DNA of 64,000 bases from Ectocarpus siliculosus (Eukaryota; Sar; Phaeophyceae; Ectocarpales; Ectocarpaceae), in contig FN649730.1 in NCBI GenBank assembly GCA_000310025.1, positions 119,767-183,766 of the forward strand, given 5' to 3'. Made by a program: the position numbers and the translations under genes. The notes under the pieces are model-generated. The model saw nothing but the letters and a program-made list of their open reading frames with translations, had not been told where the DNA came from and ran no database searches. This document shows, one piece after another, positions 24,423 through 37,850 of this stretch (position 1 is its first letter; the number at the start of each line of letters is the position of its first letter).

Positions 24423-25014
24423 AAATGGTACAAAATTGTTGCGGTGGTCGTCATCAAGAGGAGGACGGGAGCTACAATGGCGAGAGAACCCTCGCTCAAA
24501 AGCAACGCGGGTTATAGGAGTGGGCATATGCAAAGTGAATCTCAGGGAACAAAGAGAGGTAGACGGACCAATGGACGCATGCAAGCCATGACAGGTGGTT
24601 GACTCAGCCCACTCGGCAGAAAGACATAAACACCCAAATCGAACTTCTCAGCAGCGGCGTAAATACTCGTGTAGGCATGACGGGTGCTACGGTATTTTCA
24701 CTGACACCAGCTTTTCCCCTCTTGGCGACACGGATTTCACTCTCATGGTTCTTGCAGCGATCACAGAGCAAGGGGGGGTTGTGGCATTCTTGAAACGAAC
24801 CTCGTGGACCTGGGATAGAAAGAAGAAAGAGCAGCCCCAATCCTTCTCCGTGTGCGGTCATCCGACTTATTCTGGGCTTCGATATTTTTACCTTTTGGAG
24901 TGATTGTGGAAGCAACACCCAGAGCCATGCAGCAGCACGGCGACACAGGAGTCTTTGTTTTCTCCACCTTCCGTGTGCGGTGCTAGCTCTATTGCTGTTA
25001 ATCGTGAGAGGGAT
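24423..25014. other. intergenic, no supported gene
   Basis: This lies between the stop of the gene at 30825-25015 and the start of the next minus-strand gene. A minus frame near 24.60-24.90 kb contains CDRCKNHESE, but no clear exon borders were found. Confidence 0.35.
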
Positions 25015-28000
25015 TTAGCCCAATCCTTCCCTCGTCGACCGTGAAGTCGAGCTTTTGTCAAAGCTTGATAGCCATCCACGTTTGACTGCGACAACAAAAT
25101 CCAGATTCGTGAGACTGCCCCGAGATTCGAGCGTCAGAAGGTGCGCCACCTCTATGCTCGAAAACACGCAGGCGGCTGATAAAAGGCCGGAGGGAATATC
25201 ACTGCTTTCCTCTTGGACTCCGCAGCCGCCACCCACCTGGGACGGGAGCTGGCTTCCCCCACCCATCGGCACCAGCATGGCACTTAGCGCTCTCACGGTG
25301 TGCTCCAACAGAAGCTCCGGGGGACCCTCCGTTTTTGGAGAACGTAACCCTAACCCCATGTCTTCCTCACACGCCTCTAAGAGAAAACCGCCTTCATCAC
25401 GAAAAAGACGACTGGTCCCTGCGCCTGCCTCCACTGGAAAGCCTGGCACGCTAGTATTGTGGGTAGGATTTACACAGCAGTCCGGTGTCCCGGCCGCCAG
25501 GCTCTGTTGTCCCGCTCCCGCCGTCGTCATCGTCGCTCCTAGTCGTGCCGGTGAGGCTTTTGGTGTCGCCCGTGATGATGCTGACGTAAATGCGGGCCGT
25601 GGGCGTTTTCGGCTTGGTCTCTCCTGTGGGCCACTACCGTTGTTGTTGATGCTGCTGATGTTGATATGGCTCTTGTTGTTGGGAATGTAGGCCGAGGGCA
25701 CACACTGGTCGGACAGCCCGATCGACCGCTTGTTGGCCTTGCGTTTCGAACGGAGGCCTTCCGCAGTCAGGCCTAACAGAACCTCCGTGTTCTTCAGGAG
25801 TTCTGCCTGAACGTGTGATGGCATACCACCATACCGCCGACAGAGGGCACACGGGACGAGCACCGTCGCACACGGGACGAGCACCGTCGCAAGAACTTTC
25901 ACGTTCAGAACAGGCTAGGGTACATTTTCACGAGGCGTGAGCAACTTAAGCATTGGTTGATTTTGATGAATTCAGCAGCGGAGCGCCTGCGATAAATTTT
26001 CTTGTAATGCCGCATATATCGAAGCGCCCCCTAACGAGTTAATGCCACAACAAGGAGTGAGACTCTGGATATCAAGAAGGTATCGCAATAGCTACACATC
26101 AGCGTCGAACTCAGCCAGTGATTCGACGAGATGAACAGGTCCAACAAGTCGCCAATGGGAACTACTTACGCCTACGATATCTTCAACACTCCATACCTGC
26201 ACCGCCCTGTCGTGGTGAGCAGCAGTGACGCCCCTTCTCCCTAGCAGCTCATCAAGTCCCTTCGACCGCACCAACTTCCCACCGTACACCTGTCAAAGCA
26301 TACAGATGCGAAAAGACCAAGGTAATCAATCATGTTAGGTTGACACCGTTCCAGCAGGCTACCTAAGCAGGCCTCTGATTGCCATTGCTATTTGCAGTTC
26401 GTCCTACGTCCACACTCCGACAAACAAATCCAAGACACAAGAGCGTCGTAGGCGGGCGTCGACCGAGATCATTTACGTATGGCCGTGCTACTTGTAGGCT
26501 CGGTCTGCTCGCTGGGGGGTGTCCACTGCTACGGGTTCTACCCATCCATCGGGCATCGCCCCTCTTTTGTTACCATACCAACGCAAAGCTCTCCGGGGTA
26601 GCCTCCGGCGAAAGAGTACCGACAATCAAAGCACTTGCGTCGCTCCTATCGTGTAAAGTAACTCGAATTTGCGTACAAGCACAGGGTGCGGGACTGTGGG
26701 ACAGCGAAAAGCCAACACCTTTGTGAAGGGTATGCAACCCCATTTCACAACGAATGCATGTGTGTATGTAAAGCATAACGTTCGGGGGAACCGTTTGTTT
26801 GAGCGTCGCGCCCCCCAGCAAACCATACTCGAATGCTAGCAGTGTACGCCAAGATTGCCACCCCTTGAATGACTTACCGTAAGATACGTGTATCATCAGG
26901 AAGAAACTGGTTTACGCCGATTCTTGCCCGTCACAGAAAAACACTGTCTCACGGTGGTAGAACGCACAAGCCGTCACTTCTAGTTCTACAGGACATGCAC
27001 AGCTGAAGCACGCAACCTCGTAATACACAACTTGACGCAACATGACATGGCATGACACGTCACGAGAGAGCTCGCCTTGGGAGCAACCGCCTGCTTGAGG
27101 ATGCTCGCAACCCACGAGGCCGCTTTCTTGGCGAGTTTCTCGCGGTGGTGCGCTTGACTGATGCTCGTCGCGCTAGCACCACTGAGGCTCATCGTAGCAC
27201 CGCTGGTACCGGCAGGGGAAACTGTCGAGGGGGCGGCGCTTGTGTCTATGCTTGCACTCATGCTTGCACGGCTGCTGGCATGGCTTCCTGCGACGGGGAG
27301 TTCAGAATGGGAAGCAGGAGTAGCCTGGGGTAAATGCTGAATTGTTGTGAGCGGTCACAAGAAACGCGGGGCTACATTCGCACACAACGCACGAAATGAC
27401 CTGGACACGCTACTTTCGCGGACAAGGCCACTATCTTTAGCGCTCCCTCCACTCTTGCTGGTAATCCTACGGGCAACGAAGAGTCGGGCCGCTACCAAGA
27501 TCTGTCCAACACCGTGCTACGAACCTACGACGTCGACGTATTGTCCCCTACTGTACCACAGTAACAAGTCAATGTTGGCACGTTACACATCTTCGTTCCC
27601 ATGTTCACAAGCGTCCATGAAAACCACACTTAAAATACCCAACAAAATGCCGGGTCTAGTGCTCGGCGAACAATAGAGACCGGTGCCGACGTTGATGTCA
27701 GGTGGAGGACGATAAAATATACAGCGAAATAAACGCAACAAACACAACGCTGACCTACCGGCAGACGAGGGCGTGCTAGCGCCCGAAGCAGGTGCCGGTG
27801 TCTTGTGAAGAAAACTATCCCTAGATGATGCTGGTAGCAAAGAGGTTGCGGAGCTCCCTCTGCTTGCCTGCTCAACACAGGCGTCAAGGAAGCCCATCGT
27901 TTTAACAACATACCGGACCGATCGGCTTGGTCAACTTCCTTAGCGAGCCAAACCAAATAGGACCGCCTGGGTGGCCGACGCAGTTTGAGTCGAATCAGTC

Positions 28001-30825
28001 GTGCATTATACCGATGATGGCCGCGAAGAAGATGCCACCTTTACCTATCCCTCCACCCCAAGTTCGAACTCAATGAATGAACAAAAACTGTTGTCGGACA
28101 TGCCCTTGGCTGTCTATTGCGCAAACTAGCTGAAGCAGAACCTTCACGCGACCTGATTGTGTCTGATAACCTTGCAGGTCTCATGTTACCTGGGACACTG
28201 CTGAGCCAAGCCCAGGAGACCTAACCCCGACGTAAAGGTTCACTAGCGCTTGCACTAAATCGCGTCCCGTGGTTTCAGAGGCCCTGTGGTAAAAAAATGA
28301 GGCAAAAGCGGGACGATGTGTTGCTGTTGTTATTGTTATTGGTGTTGTTCTTGTGTTGTTGACTTTGGTTGTTTAGCGGTATCTGTAACCCTTTGCAAGC
28401 TCCAAGCTCCGCAATCAAATGTGCACATCACGGAAAGCTGTTGTTACTACCGGTTCTACGCAATACCTTGCAGGATCGGGGAGGAGGAATGCGGCAAACA
28501 CCCTCGAAGCGACACACGAACAGCTCTTTTTCAACGAGCACGACGGCATTTACCTTTGTGAGGTTTAGGTATCCTTTCTTGAAGCCGTTCGATAGCAGTT
28601 GACTAAAACGCTTCAACCGAGTTCGATACAACGCAAACGCACAGGGAGGTAGGTAGGAACCAGTCCAGACCGGAAGAAAACCGCCATTGAATTCTACAAA
28701 AGACACATCAGTAGCACCAACGCAACGCACCCTCAAATCAACTACAGCAACGGGCTGATACGTTTCGGTCCAAATCCTCTTCGATTTATCGGATACCACA
28801 GAAGCACTGCAACCGGGAAATTCATCCTTATCCAAGACAGGAGAAGATTCAACTCACAACATGACACGCTATCGTACCGGAGGTGTTCAAACGACAGCAG
28901 CCGGGCGAGCACCGGAGGTGCCACCTTGATGACTTCTTGTACGTAGTCGAAGTCGGCGCTTGGCAAGGGAGGTTGCGTTAACCCCCCTCCCTTCCCTGCT
29001 GTGTCTGCCGAGGGCGTGCTGTGGCCATCCACGCTTGTAGAGGTCGTCGCCTGCACAGCCCATCACGAGACACATTCCGTAACGCTTAGAGGGTAAAGCG
29101 TGAGGTGTTAGCTACTAAGCACACCGTACCGCCACGAGCTCCAATTGGATGAACAACAAGACCGGGCCATCGAGGGAATACAACCAAGAACGGTCAAGTC
29201 CGACACGCACCAGGAGTCGTGCGGTTTCACCTTCGCCCTCCAGTCTTGGAGAGCCCCAACTTAAAAAAATCAAAATCGTCCCGACATGTAGCACAGCGTG
29301 CCCAGCCACTATGTGTTGTCCGAAGCTTGCAGCCCAATCCCTCACCTCTGCACCTGTAAACCACGAAACTAAGAAGACATTCATACGCACCGCTGTCAAC
29401 TCTACAAGCGACCGTGATAGCCCCGGAACGACGCTCGCGAGCTCCACCATCTTGTCAGCGAACTCCTGCGCCAGCGGCAGTGCCGCCGCCATTGCCGGCG
29501 ACTCCTCTCCATCATCCCCAGGCACCCCCGCGACATTCTTTCCCGCCCTAATATCATCGTCGTCATCCCAACCACAGTCTTCCCAGCTCCCGCCGTGCAG
29601 CAGAATTGCGGATGGTGACCTTGTGATTCTACTGACTTTTCGGGCTTCGTCTCTATCGCGCAAGATTCTGAGCTTGGCAGTCCCTAGGGCCTCCCGGGCA
29701 CGTATGCAGTCCTTGAGGAGATCGCTAGACCCAGCTACTTCTTGAAGCAGGCGATGCATGTTGTCGCCAACCTGCCGCTGTTGCTGTTGCTGGCGTCCAT
29801 CTAGAGCTTTGGCGAGGCTGCCTGAAGTGAAAACAGCATGCAGGCAGAGATTCAGCGACAGAATAAGAGTGAGTGGACAGACGAAGATTCACCCGCTTCG
29901 TTCCGTGACGGTGACGAACGATACCAGTACGACACCTGCAGTATGTCCCGGACAATACTGATTTGACGAACCCCATTGTTTACAAAAGGCTTCGAGTTGA
30001 GTTAAGGAAACATGGACACGTATGCATATCAATGGAGGAATATCTGGAATATCTTGCCTTGGAGTATCGGTGGATGCAACAGTATTGTAAGAAAATACAG
30101 CCGAAGACGGAGCTACTTGTAGTACCCCTATTGCACCAGACATCTGTTGCGACCCGAGAATAGTTTACCGGTGCGCTGTTGGTGCCGCCCTTGCCGCGCT
30201 CTATCACCGCTCGCGGCTGCTGATGGTGGGTTCCACTTCGGCACAGAAGTCTCGTGAGACGATGCCATCTTGTTGGTGATGCCTGCCCCGTCCGTTCTGA
30301 GTCGACTTGAAAATCCACGGGGCCCCGACGACTTAAACCCAACCACCCGTTCGATGAAGTGCAAGTCGAGCATGCACTTCTGTAGTCGTGCGTCGCGGTC
30401 GAGTCCGGCTTCCTGATATGTACACGAAAAAAGCAGCGCGAAATGGAGGTGGGGGCGAATGAACAAACACAGCACCGAGGCGCAGATTTAGAGCTTTAGC
30501 GCCGGCTTGATTCACCGATCTAGAGCGCCATAGGTTCCCGCACCTTTCTCTTAAAAAAACCCGGCATCTCGGCGATCAAAATATGAGTACTCGGGTGAAA
30601 CGTGTCAATGTATCGCAGGGACCAGCAGCTATGTTGCATAAGATTGCGTACGATACCACACCTCCCGATTTTCAAAGCTTGATGAGTACTCCGCAGCAAA
30701 AACTGCGACGGTGCCGAAAATGGTGTCGTTGCGATGGTCTCGTCGAGAGCTTTCCGAAACGCATCTTTTGATGATGGCATCGCCTTCGTCGTGGCAATCG
30801 AGCTCGGCCGACGGGGTGTGGCATC
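25015..30825 (-). CDS. unknown large protein, eight exons, 5' end open
   Basis: Exons in transcript order: 30825-30544, 30412-30169, 29821-29391, 29050-28878, 27925-27759, 27287-27064, 26289-26170, 25806-25015 (stop). All seven junctions keep codon phase; the sum is 2,433 nt, 810 residues. Features in order: a basic/hydrophobic N-part with AEMPGFFKRK and LQKCMLDLHFIERVVGF; a Gln-run helix (GRQQQQQRQVGDNMHRLLQE) and an acidic DDDDD patch; VIKVAPPVLARLLSFEHLR leading into YVVKTMGFLDACVEQ; Ser/Ala/Thr-rich linkers; a lysine-rich helix (EKLAKKAASWVASILKQ); a short exon with DRAVQVWSVEDIVG; and a C-terminal exon with the basic clusters RSKRKANKR and RKRPRPAF, like nuclear localisation signals. I recognise no family. 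The first exon listed begins at an AATAG acceptor, so further 5' exons lie to the right. A strong GTAAGT near 26881 suggests an optional micro-exon that does not fit the frame. Confidence 0.6.
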
Positions 30826-31985
30826 CTATTGTATGCATGTCCGTAGTCTACAGCAGTAGTCAACCCCCGTACAACCTTCGAATCTAGCACAGCATGCTGG
30901 AAGCCGTTTACTATTGCAATCAACGCGAAGAGAGATTCTAGGCATGGTGAATGGGATGGGACGCATTCACGATCTCTCGCTAACCATTGCACACATCACA
31001 CCTAATGTCTCTCCATCATGCACAACACACGAGCTGCAACTATAATATAAGCCTTTTAGTCTGGTCTGTGCGCTTTATCACACAAGAGTACACAAAGCAG
31101 GACAAAAAAAAAATTGGGCCGCGTTTTTGAAAATCAGCAACGGGCCTTTGGGAGCCTTGGACCAGTGGAAATAAACCCACCGTACTGCACGAACACACAC
31201 ATACCGGGGGGCGATGGCCACAGCTACCGTGCCGCCGCGGGCCGCGGGGAAGGACAGCACACAGCACCATATTATTGAAGTGGTCCTCGCTGCGCCCCAA
31301 TACCCCACCCCCCTCACATCGTAGATTTTGTATCTGGCGTGCCCCGGGCTCTGGATCTCCGTTGACAGGAATCCGGCAGGCAGGTCTGTCGCCTCTTCTT
31401 GCTGGAGGAGTGTATCTACACACAGAGAATATCCGGGCAGCCTTCTCCCATCTAAATCTTCTGGTTCGTGTTATACCTCTTTGCCTCCCTTCACTATAGG
31501 GAACGGTTTTAGTGACGATCGTTTGGTACTAGAACACATTTCTCCACGAACACATCATTCATGAGCGGACAGAACACCGCCTACAGCAGCAGCAGCAGCA
31601 ACAGCAGTCAGTATACTTCAGCATTGCTCATTGCTCAACACAACTGCTGTCGTTACAACCGAAAGACCAGCAAGAGAGGGGGGAGAGCCTAGACGACGAA
31701 GAGGATTGACAACAGTAAAATGGCCGCGGGCGCTGGCGCTAACATGGCGAGCACCCCTTCCACCTCGCGAAGATAGTCCATGCGAGACGAAAATAGCGTC
31801 GATTGATTGCTGAGAGGGTGTGGCTGCGACTTCGGGGCGGCCAAGGGCGGCGATAGAAATGCGATCCAGGTGAGAGGTGAGAGAGTGCCATGTGGGGTTT
31901 CTTGTCCGTCGCCTAATCCGTCGTCACGCGAGCACCAGCAGTCCGCACTCCTGTTGGGCGAAAATTCCACGGGTTTTTATATTGG
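30826..31985. other. intergenic, no supported gene
   Basis: It must hold the missing 5' part of the gene on its left, but no further exon could be fixed. It also includes the CAG tract at about 31580. Confidence 0.35.
31581..31607. repeat. (CAG)n microsatellite
   Basis: Interrupted CAG/CAA triplets, about nine units. Confidence 0.8.
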
Positions 31986-32277
31986 TAATATATGCTACCG
32001 CCGTCAAACTACCGCGGTGGTGGGCGGTCCCGGTAATCCGCCGTTTTACCGCCGTTTTTTGGTTTTACCTCCTCCGCCAAAGTCGTCGTTACCGCCGAAA
32101 AACGTGTTACCGCCGTCCGCCAAAAAATTACCGCCGTATGGCGTGACCGCCGAAAAATTACCGCCATTTTTTTATTTTTTGGTTTACCGCCTCCGCCAAA
32201 CAAAGTCGTTGTTACCGCCTACCGCCAAAACAATTACCGCCGTATGGCGTTACCACCGAAAAATTACCGTCATATAG
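31986..32277. repeat. degenerate TTACCGCC repeat array
   Basis: The words TTACCGCC, 'TTACCGCCGTATGGCGT' and 'CGAAAAATTACCGCC' recur irregularly about a dozen times, with a longer unit near 32090-32170 repeated at about 32205-32270. One more TTACCGCC lies at about 33597, beyond the inserted element that follows, so the array was probably split by that insertion. Confidence 0.65.
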
Positions 32278-33590
32278 ATTGTTGTTGTTGTTGTTGTTGT
32301 CTTCACATTAAACTCGTGTCAGTTGCTAATCCCAAAATCTAGCAAAGACGCGGCCCGTGGTCACAAAAATGCTACGTAGAGCCATCAGATGATCTAAAGA
32401 ACACCCAAACTAGCAAGAAAAGGGTACACAGGCCCGAAGAGGTACACCCATACATCCCTGCAGCTCGTTTGCGTGCCCAAAACTGAACTACCCGTCCACA
32501 CACTACATTCGACTACAGCAGCATCATCCCCCCTGTCCCACCCTTTACCAAAATGAATGTTTGTCGACCACAGCGTACAGCTGTCTGGAGTGCTGCCAGT
32601 ACAATAATAACACCATGCATGGTACATAGGCATGGCACAAGTTCGGGGCGCGCAACTGCTGTCTGGAGTGCTGTGAGAATGTGTCCGTGGACATACAGTG
32701 AAAATAACACCCAACCAAAGCCATGATTGCAATTGACAATTACCGAATCTATCTACCCCCGGATCATGTATCTGTGTTGGACACAGCAGTGATAATAATC
32801 GACACTGACTAGGAATCGTTCCACATTGAAGGGAGAGGGGTCCTCCACGATGCAGGTACACATTAAAGGCACCCGGTGTATCCGCGCCATCTCTGCCGCG
32901 TCTCCCTACAAAACCAGTGACGTCATTACACACACCCAACACCGATATTCAGGAAAAAAAACGGAAAATATTTGACGACACAAAATGTTCATCCGTGCGT
33001 CACGGTTCGATGTCGTCCGTGTGCTCCGGTGCCGCTGCTCCGGTGTCGCTGCGGCCAGTCCTAGCACGATCAAACTCGACCCGCTCCGTCCGTACACGCC
33101 TTCGATGCTGTCCTTCCCAGTCGGTTCCTCGCTTTCTCCCTCGTTGCACTTACGGTTCTTGGTCTGAAACTTCTCGCGCCGAAGGGTCAACCAGCCCACT
33201 CAGCTCGTCACCACCTCTGTCTGTTCCCTCCTCCCCTTTGATGACGAAGCCAGGTTACTGAGACAGTACAGCTCCCTCTAGCAAACCGAGGGTCGTGCAC
33301 ATAGTGTCCGTCCACCTTTCTGATGGCGTCTGCCTCCGTGCACAAAACTGAGATGGAAATTGCTGTCTACACCGACGGCCATGAGGCCCGCGCATCTGCA
33401 TTTTTGTACCTGACGCATCAGTGCCGACCCAACTCTACCACTGCGCACGCCTCGCGGCGGGTGCGCCGTAGCAAGAAGGTGTCGGTCCCTTGAGGGTGAG
33501 TCTAGCCATGCTCGCTAGAAAGACCCCCCCCCTCGCGATGGGCCATGCCTAAGCAAATGCCTTGCCGAGGCAGCGAGGGGAAGAAGGGAG
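32278..33590 (-). mobile_element. 1.3 kb (AAC)n-ended element, copy A
   Basis: This stretch is the reverse complement, with moderate divergence, of 54179-55524. Shared blocks include the (GTT)n run at 32278-32301, the segment after it (CTTCACATTAAACTCGTGTC), a TGACGTCA at 32918-32925, and the far end AGGCAGCGAGGGGAAGAAGG. No transposase or reverse transcriptase frame is present. In the orientation of copy B the element ends in (AAC)n, as non-LTR elements and SINEs often end in simple repeats. It sits inside the TTACCGCC array. Confidence 0.7.
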
Positions 33591-34132
33591 GTACGTTACC
33601 GCCAATCTGATAGCTGGGGAAGCGTGTCCAATACGTAACCATCACCACCTATGTATTTTCTTGGTAGGGGGGTACTAGGGTGGTTATTTTCGCGGCGCCC
33701 CCCGCGCCCCGGCGCCGCCGCGGGCTGCACCACCCACTGCTACTACTGTACTGCTCTGCTGCCACAAATCACGGGAGTCAGCAAGTTCAGGAGAAGGCGA
33801 CCACCCCAATCAATGTTCGCCACCACTGAGTTGTCGATTTAAAATGGTGCATGGCAAGGCTTGGTGCGTTGTCTTATTTCTTATTTCTTCGCCAGAAATA
33901 AGACAATTGAGAAAAAAACAAAGGTTTCGTAAAAGCAACAATGACCGAAACATTTAGTTACCAGCAGACGTAATCTACAAAGATAGCAGTTGTTCCAGCA
34001 CTTCGCACACATAATACGATAACAACAGGTCTGTCTGCCGTGAGATCCTTCACTACTGAGAGTCTATCCCACGTTGGCTGTTGCTCGAGGCTTTAGGTCC
34101 GGGAGGCCCTTTCGCAGCACAGATGGACGCAT

Positions 34133-34169
<37 letters not shown>

Positions 34170-36640
34170 ACATGCGAAGTCAGTCTGGAAAAATGCATAT
34201 CATATGAATAATATGCACCCAACGGGCAACGTACGCAGAGACAGACACGGGCTCAGCCAACAGCGACGACATGGCACATTGGGTGGCCGTTGTTAATAAG
34301 ATAATCAGGACACTGGTGTGGTAGTTATATCTCTGGGCGTAGCGAGTCTTGGGTGTGGAGGTGTAGAGATGAGCGAGCTCTAGTTTTGTCTCTCACTTCC
34401 CGAAAAATGCCATTTTTTATTTTTGTGTCGCCGCGCAATGGCCGGGTCTTGGAGGTGGAACTCTCCCCCTCCCTCCCGGCCCTTAAGCCTACTAAGGAAT
34501 CCACACGCTTGCTTAGGTAGTAAGAACCAGGCTGACCACATCCCGCTGGTCGCCCAGCTTGGGCACAAACCTCCTGGTCCTTCCATGTCTCGCTCTCGCC
34601 AACGACATGCTTACCTCGGCTTAACCGGTCGTTCCGTGCCCTGCTGCTCAGCAGCCAGAGACACGCTTACCTTGACCACCATCATGTGCCTTCCCATGCC
34701 CTGCTTCAGCCTAGAACACGCTACCCATGTCTAGCTTCCGCCCGAGACACGCTTACCTCGGCTTAAAAAAAAAATAAAACGAACCGACGATGCTCTTGCT
34801 CTCTTTCTCTGTTTGTCTCCTCCCTTCCGTACACTCGCTTCCTTCTTCTTCCTCCTCTGTCTCTCTTCTACTCCTCCTCTTGTTTGCTTGTTGTCTTGCT
34901 CTTTCGTTCAGTTGTTGTGAGCAAGGGGCATCTCTTTCCTTTTTCTTTTCTTTTCGTTATGCATACCTACCAATCAATTATCTCTTACCTACGGTGCCCC
35001 CTTTGATCTTCCTAACCATTCTGACAAAACACCAGGTCGTACAACACAACCTTCCACGTTCGAACGCCGGCATGCACATATTCGACAGGCAACCAACCAT
35101 CGTTCGCGATGTGTCTACAGGGAGGGGAACTTTATATCTCCAAAAAGCAGTCCAAAAAACATCGTGAATTCCTCAAGAGAAACCGGCGTCCAGTACGATT
35201 TCTATACTGAAACTGGTATAGTCTCGCTCGCACCAGCTTTAAATCTTCAACAAATTCCAAACATCAACAGTTATCCGTCTCGACCGCCGTGGCAAGACAG
35301 CAATATTCAAAACCCCATGGAATTCGCTCCATCCTAAGCGGGAACTCGTTTTGCACTCACGACAGAAGCCCTCAGCATTCCATCCCCTCGGGCCCAGGTA
35401 CCCCCACACAAACCACCATATACATACATACACGAATTCCAAGAAAAGTTTTCATCCTACCGTCTGCCGTCAAGAATCCATTTTACCCCGTGCTGCGCTG
35501 CCGTGTTTTGGAGACGACAACCGGCACCAACCCCCAAAAAATCTCGGTCCAACAACCTTCACCTGACTTGCTAATACCTGATCACTATGAATGTTACTGA
35601 AAAATAGCATTTTTATCCCCGGCAAGAAAGACGCCGTACTCACCCCTAAGAAAGGCGGCAACGAACCCCTGTGACCCCCCTCAATCGGACAATTGACTGT
35701 TGAAATCGGCGCTACCCGACGGTGCACACCGACCCCCAAGAGGACTCCCAACAACTAAATCAATCGCTTCACGTTGTTTTGTGACTCACACCCCAGCTTT
35801 CTTTATGAAGCTATGAAATCCACCCGAGACACATACATCAACGATCCTTTGAGCAATTTTCTCCCCACGCGTGTCTGACCTACGCGCACTCTCCCAACGC
35901 AAGGTTGAAGCTGAAGCTGAATTTTTCACATTTACTCTGCACAGTGACATGGACAAACATAGACACAGCACTTGACAAGGACAACAGCACTCTGACCAAG
36001 ACACAGCACATTTTCAGCTTCAGCTTCCTTGCGGAAGGTTACAGGAGAGCAGACCTTGGGCGGTCTTAGGGGAAAATAAAAGCCAACGAACCTTGCTGTA
36101 TGGCCTACCCTGGGACTCCAAAGTTCACCGAAGAATGAGCACCATGAGAACGATATCATCGCGTTTTGAAAAAGAGCTTCAAAGTTTCCTGCCCGACATC
36201 GGTGGAACCACAACGGAACATTGACCCCCTATCCTAGAAGTAAAGCAACGACCTGCCCTTTGAGAACGAAAACCCTTCCGGACATTCGCACCCGCATTGA
36301 CCATGGTACCAGAACCCCTCGAGGCTGGACAGCCCACCAATTTTTCAGCAAAAACTCAGTTTCTACTGAACACAGGCTATTTTTGAATGGCCTGTGCCTC
36401 TCCCCCCCATCCTCCCGAAAAAGGACGGCACCTCGCTACCAAGACACCAGAGCCAAACAGCAACAACCAACACACCACACCGGAAAAAAAACCCATCATC
36501 GGCATCAGAAGGCAACACCGAAGACAAAAAATCCGGAACACACATCACGCAGAAACAGAAATTGTTTTTTGTGGAGATGTCGATCGTCTCTCTTTCTCCT
36601 CCCGTCTCGAACACAGATTCTGCGAGACTCCGAAGTGCTC
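33591..36640. other. intergenic, repeats only
   Basis: No supported gene. It contains a (CA)n microsatellite, degenerate copies of GAGACACGCTTACCTCGGCTT near 34595-34765, and a pyrimidine-rich stretch at 34785-34915. Open frames here are short and of simple composition. Confidence 0.45.
34136..34165. repeat. (CA)n microsatellite
   Basis: About 15 uninterrupted CA units. Confidence 0.9.
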
Positions 36641-36939
36641 TCCGCCTTCACCCTGAAAAAACTCCTCGACGTGCCGTCTCGCTCTCCCCACCACCATGAA
36701 AAGCCCTCCTCCACAGCGCTCCCCGACCACCACGACGCAACCTCCTCCAAAGCGCACCCCGACCACCACGGGGTCGGCTGGGGGGCTGTTCCCTGGCGCC
36801 GGTGACGGCGACCGGCCCCGCGAGGAGCCGGTGTGTCCTCCGTGGGGCCCGTCCGGAACGGCGGTGTCGGACCCATGGCGGCGGCACGACGCGCCGGTCG
36901 TGCGGCCGAAGCACCGCCGCTAGCAGGCACAGCCCTAAG

Positions 36940-37850
36940 GTGGCAGCGGCGGGCTCAGGTACCCCCTCCCGTTCTCGAATCTTCCAGGAAGGACGACGGC
37001 CCGCTCGGACACGAAGTGACCGAGGCACGACCCCAGCAGAGCGGGTGGAGACCGGCAGCACCGGTGTAGCCGGAAATATCGAGCACGCGTGCAGCAGAGC
37101 ACCTGATTGAAACTTACCACTGAAAGTACATTGGGAAATGGGAGCGGAACTAGGGGCGGGAGACGGGTTACTAGCGAGGACCCGCGGCACCTGATACCTG
37201 ACGGTACTGACGCCGCGTTGACGGGATCGGACAGCGAGATTCCACTGGTTCTGCGCGACCTCATCGAAGGTCAACGGATCTACGGGCTCCATAAACGATC
37301 CAAAATTCTCGTGGGAGGAAGTCTGCAATTGCAAGTCCAAGGGAGGGGACAGGCAATTTGCAGCACCCACAAAGTACACTTCTAGATCACCCTCTTCTAT
37401 GAGGCGGTTCGTCCACGATTCATCCTTTTCGGTCGCAAGTTGGGGCAACCGTGAAAGCATGTCAGCTACCTGATTATCGTTCCCTTTTTTGTAGCGCAAG
37501 GAAAACTGATAGCTGCTGCTGAAGTCACACATTCGATGCACTCGGGGCTTCTTTTCACTCAAAGACAGATAGCTAGTCAACGGTTGGTGGTCCGTATGCA
37601 CCACGAAGGGAATACCGTACAAATACACTCGGAGCTTTTTGACAGCCCAAACCAACGCCCCCATTTCTAGGTCAGTCGTGTCCCAGTGGCGTTCGTTGGG
37701 AAGAGTTGATCGACTGACGTATACGAGAGGACGCATTGTGCCATCACTCTGTTGTTGTTCCAGAACGGCCGGGGTAGGTGTTGACAGCGGCTTGATTGAC
37801 TCGGCAAAATGGTTCCGGAAGTTTGCTGACGCAAGTAATATTGGTTAACC
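36940..37850 (-). pseudogene. Ty3/gypsy pol fragment: RNase H and linker
   Basis: On the minus strand the frame reads the end of a reverse transcriptase thumb (FAESIKPLSTPTPAVLEQQQ), then a complete RNase H core: YVSRSTLPNERHWDTTDLEM (catalytic E region), the HTDHQPLTSYL motif, and KKGNDNQVADMLSRLP with its catalytic Asp. A less conserved linker follows, then low-complexity Arg/Gly-rich translation to 36648. The polymerase, integrase and gag parts are missing, so this is a truncated, dead copy. It belongs to a different family from the element at 52-62 kb, whose RNase H sequence differs. Confidence 0.8.

Noticed and set aside
25055-25690. 211-codon plus-strand frame
   Set aside because: Antisense of the terminal exon of the unknown gene at 30825-25015.
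26882-26910. 29-nt micro-exon before GTAAGT on the minus strand
   Set aside because: Including it would break the frame; skipping it joins neighbouring exons in phase.
29149-29745. 198-codon plus-strand frame
   Set aside because: Antisense of the 29821-29391 exon, which fits its neighbours in phase.
36221-36923. plus-strand frames of up to 194 codons
   Set aside because: Pro/Arg/Thr-rich low-complexity translation over a repeat-containing stretch, partly antisense to the pol fragment.
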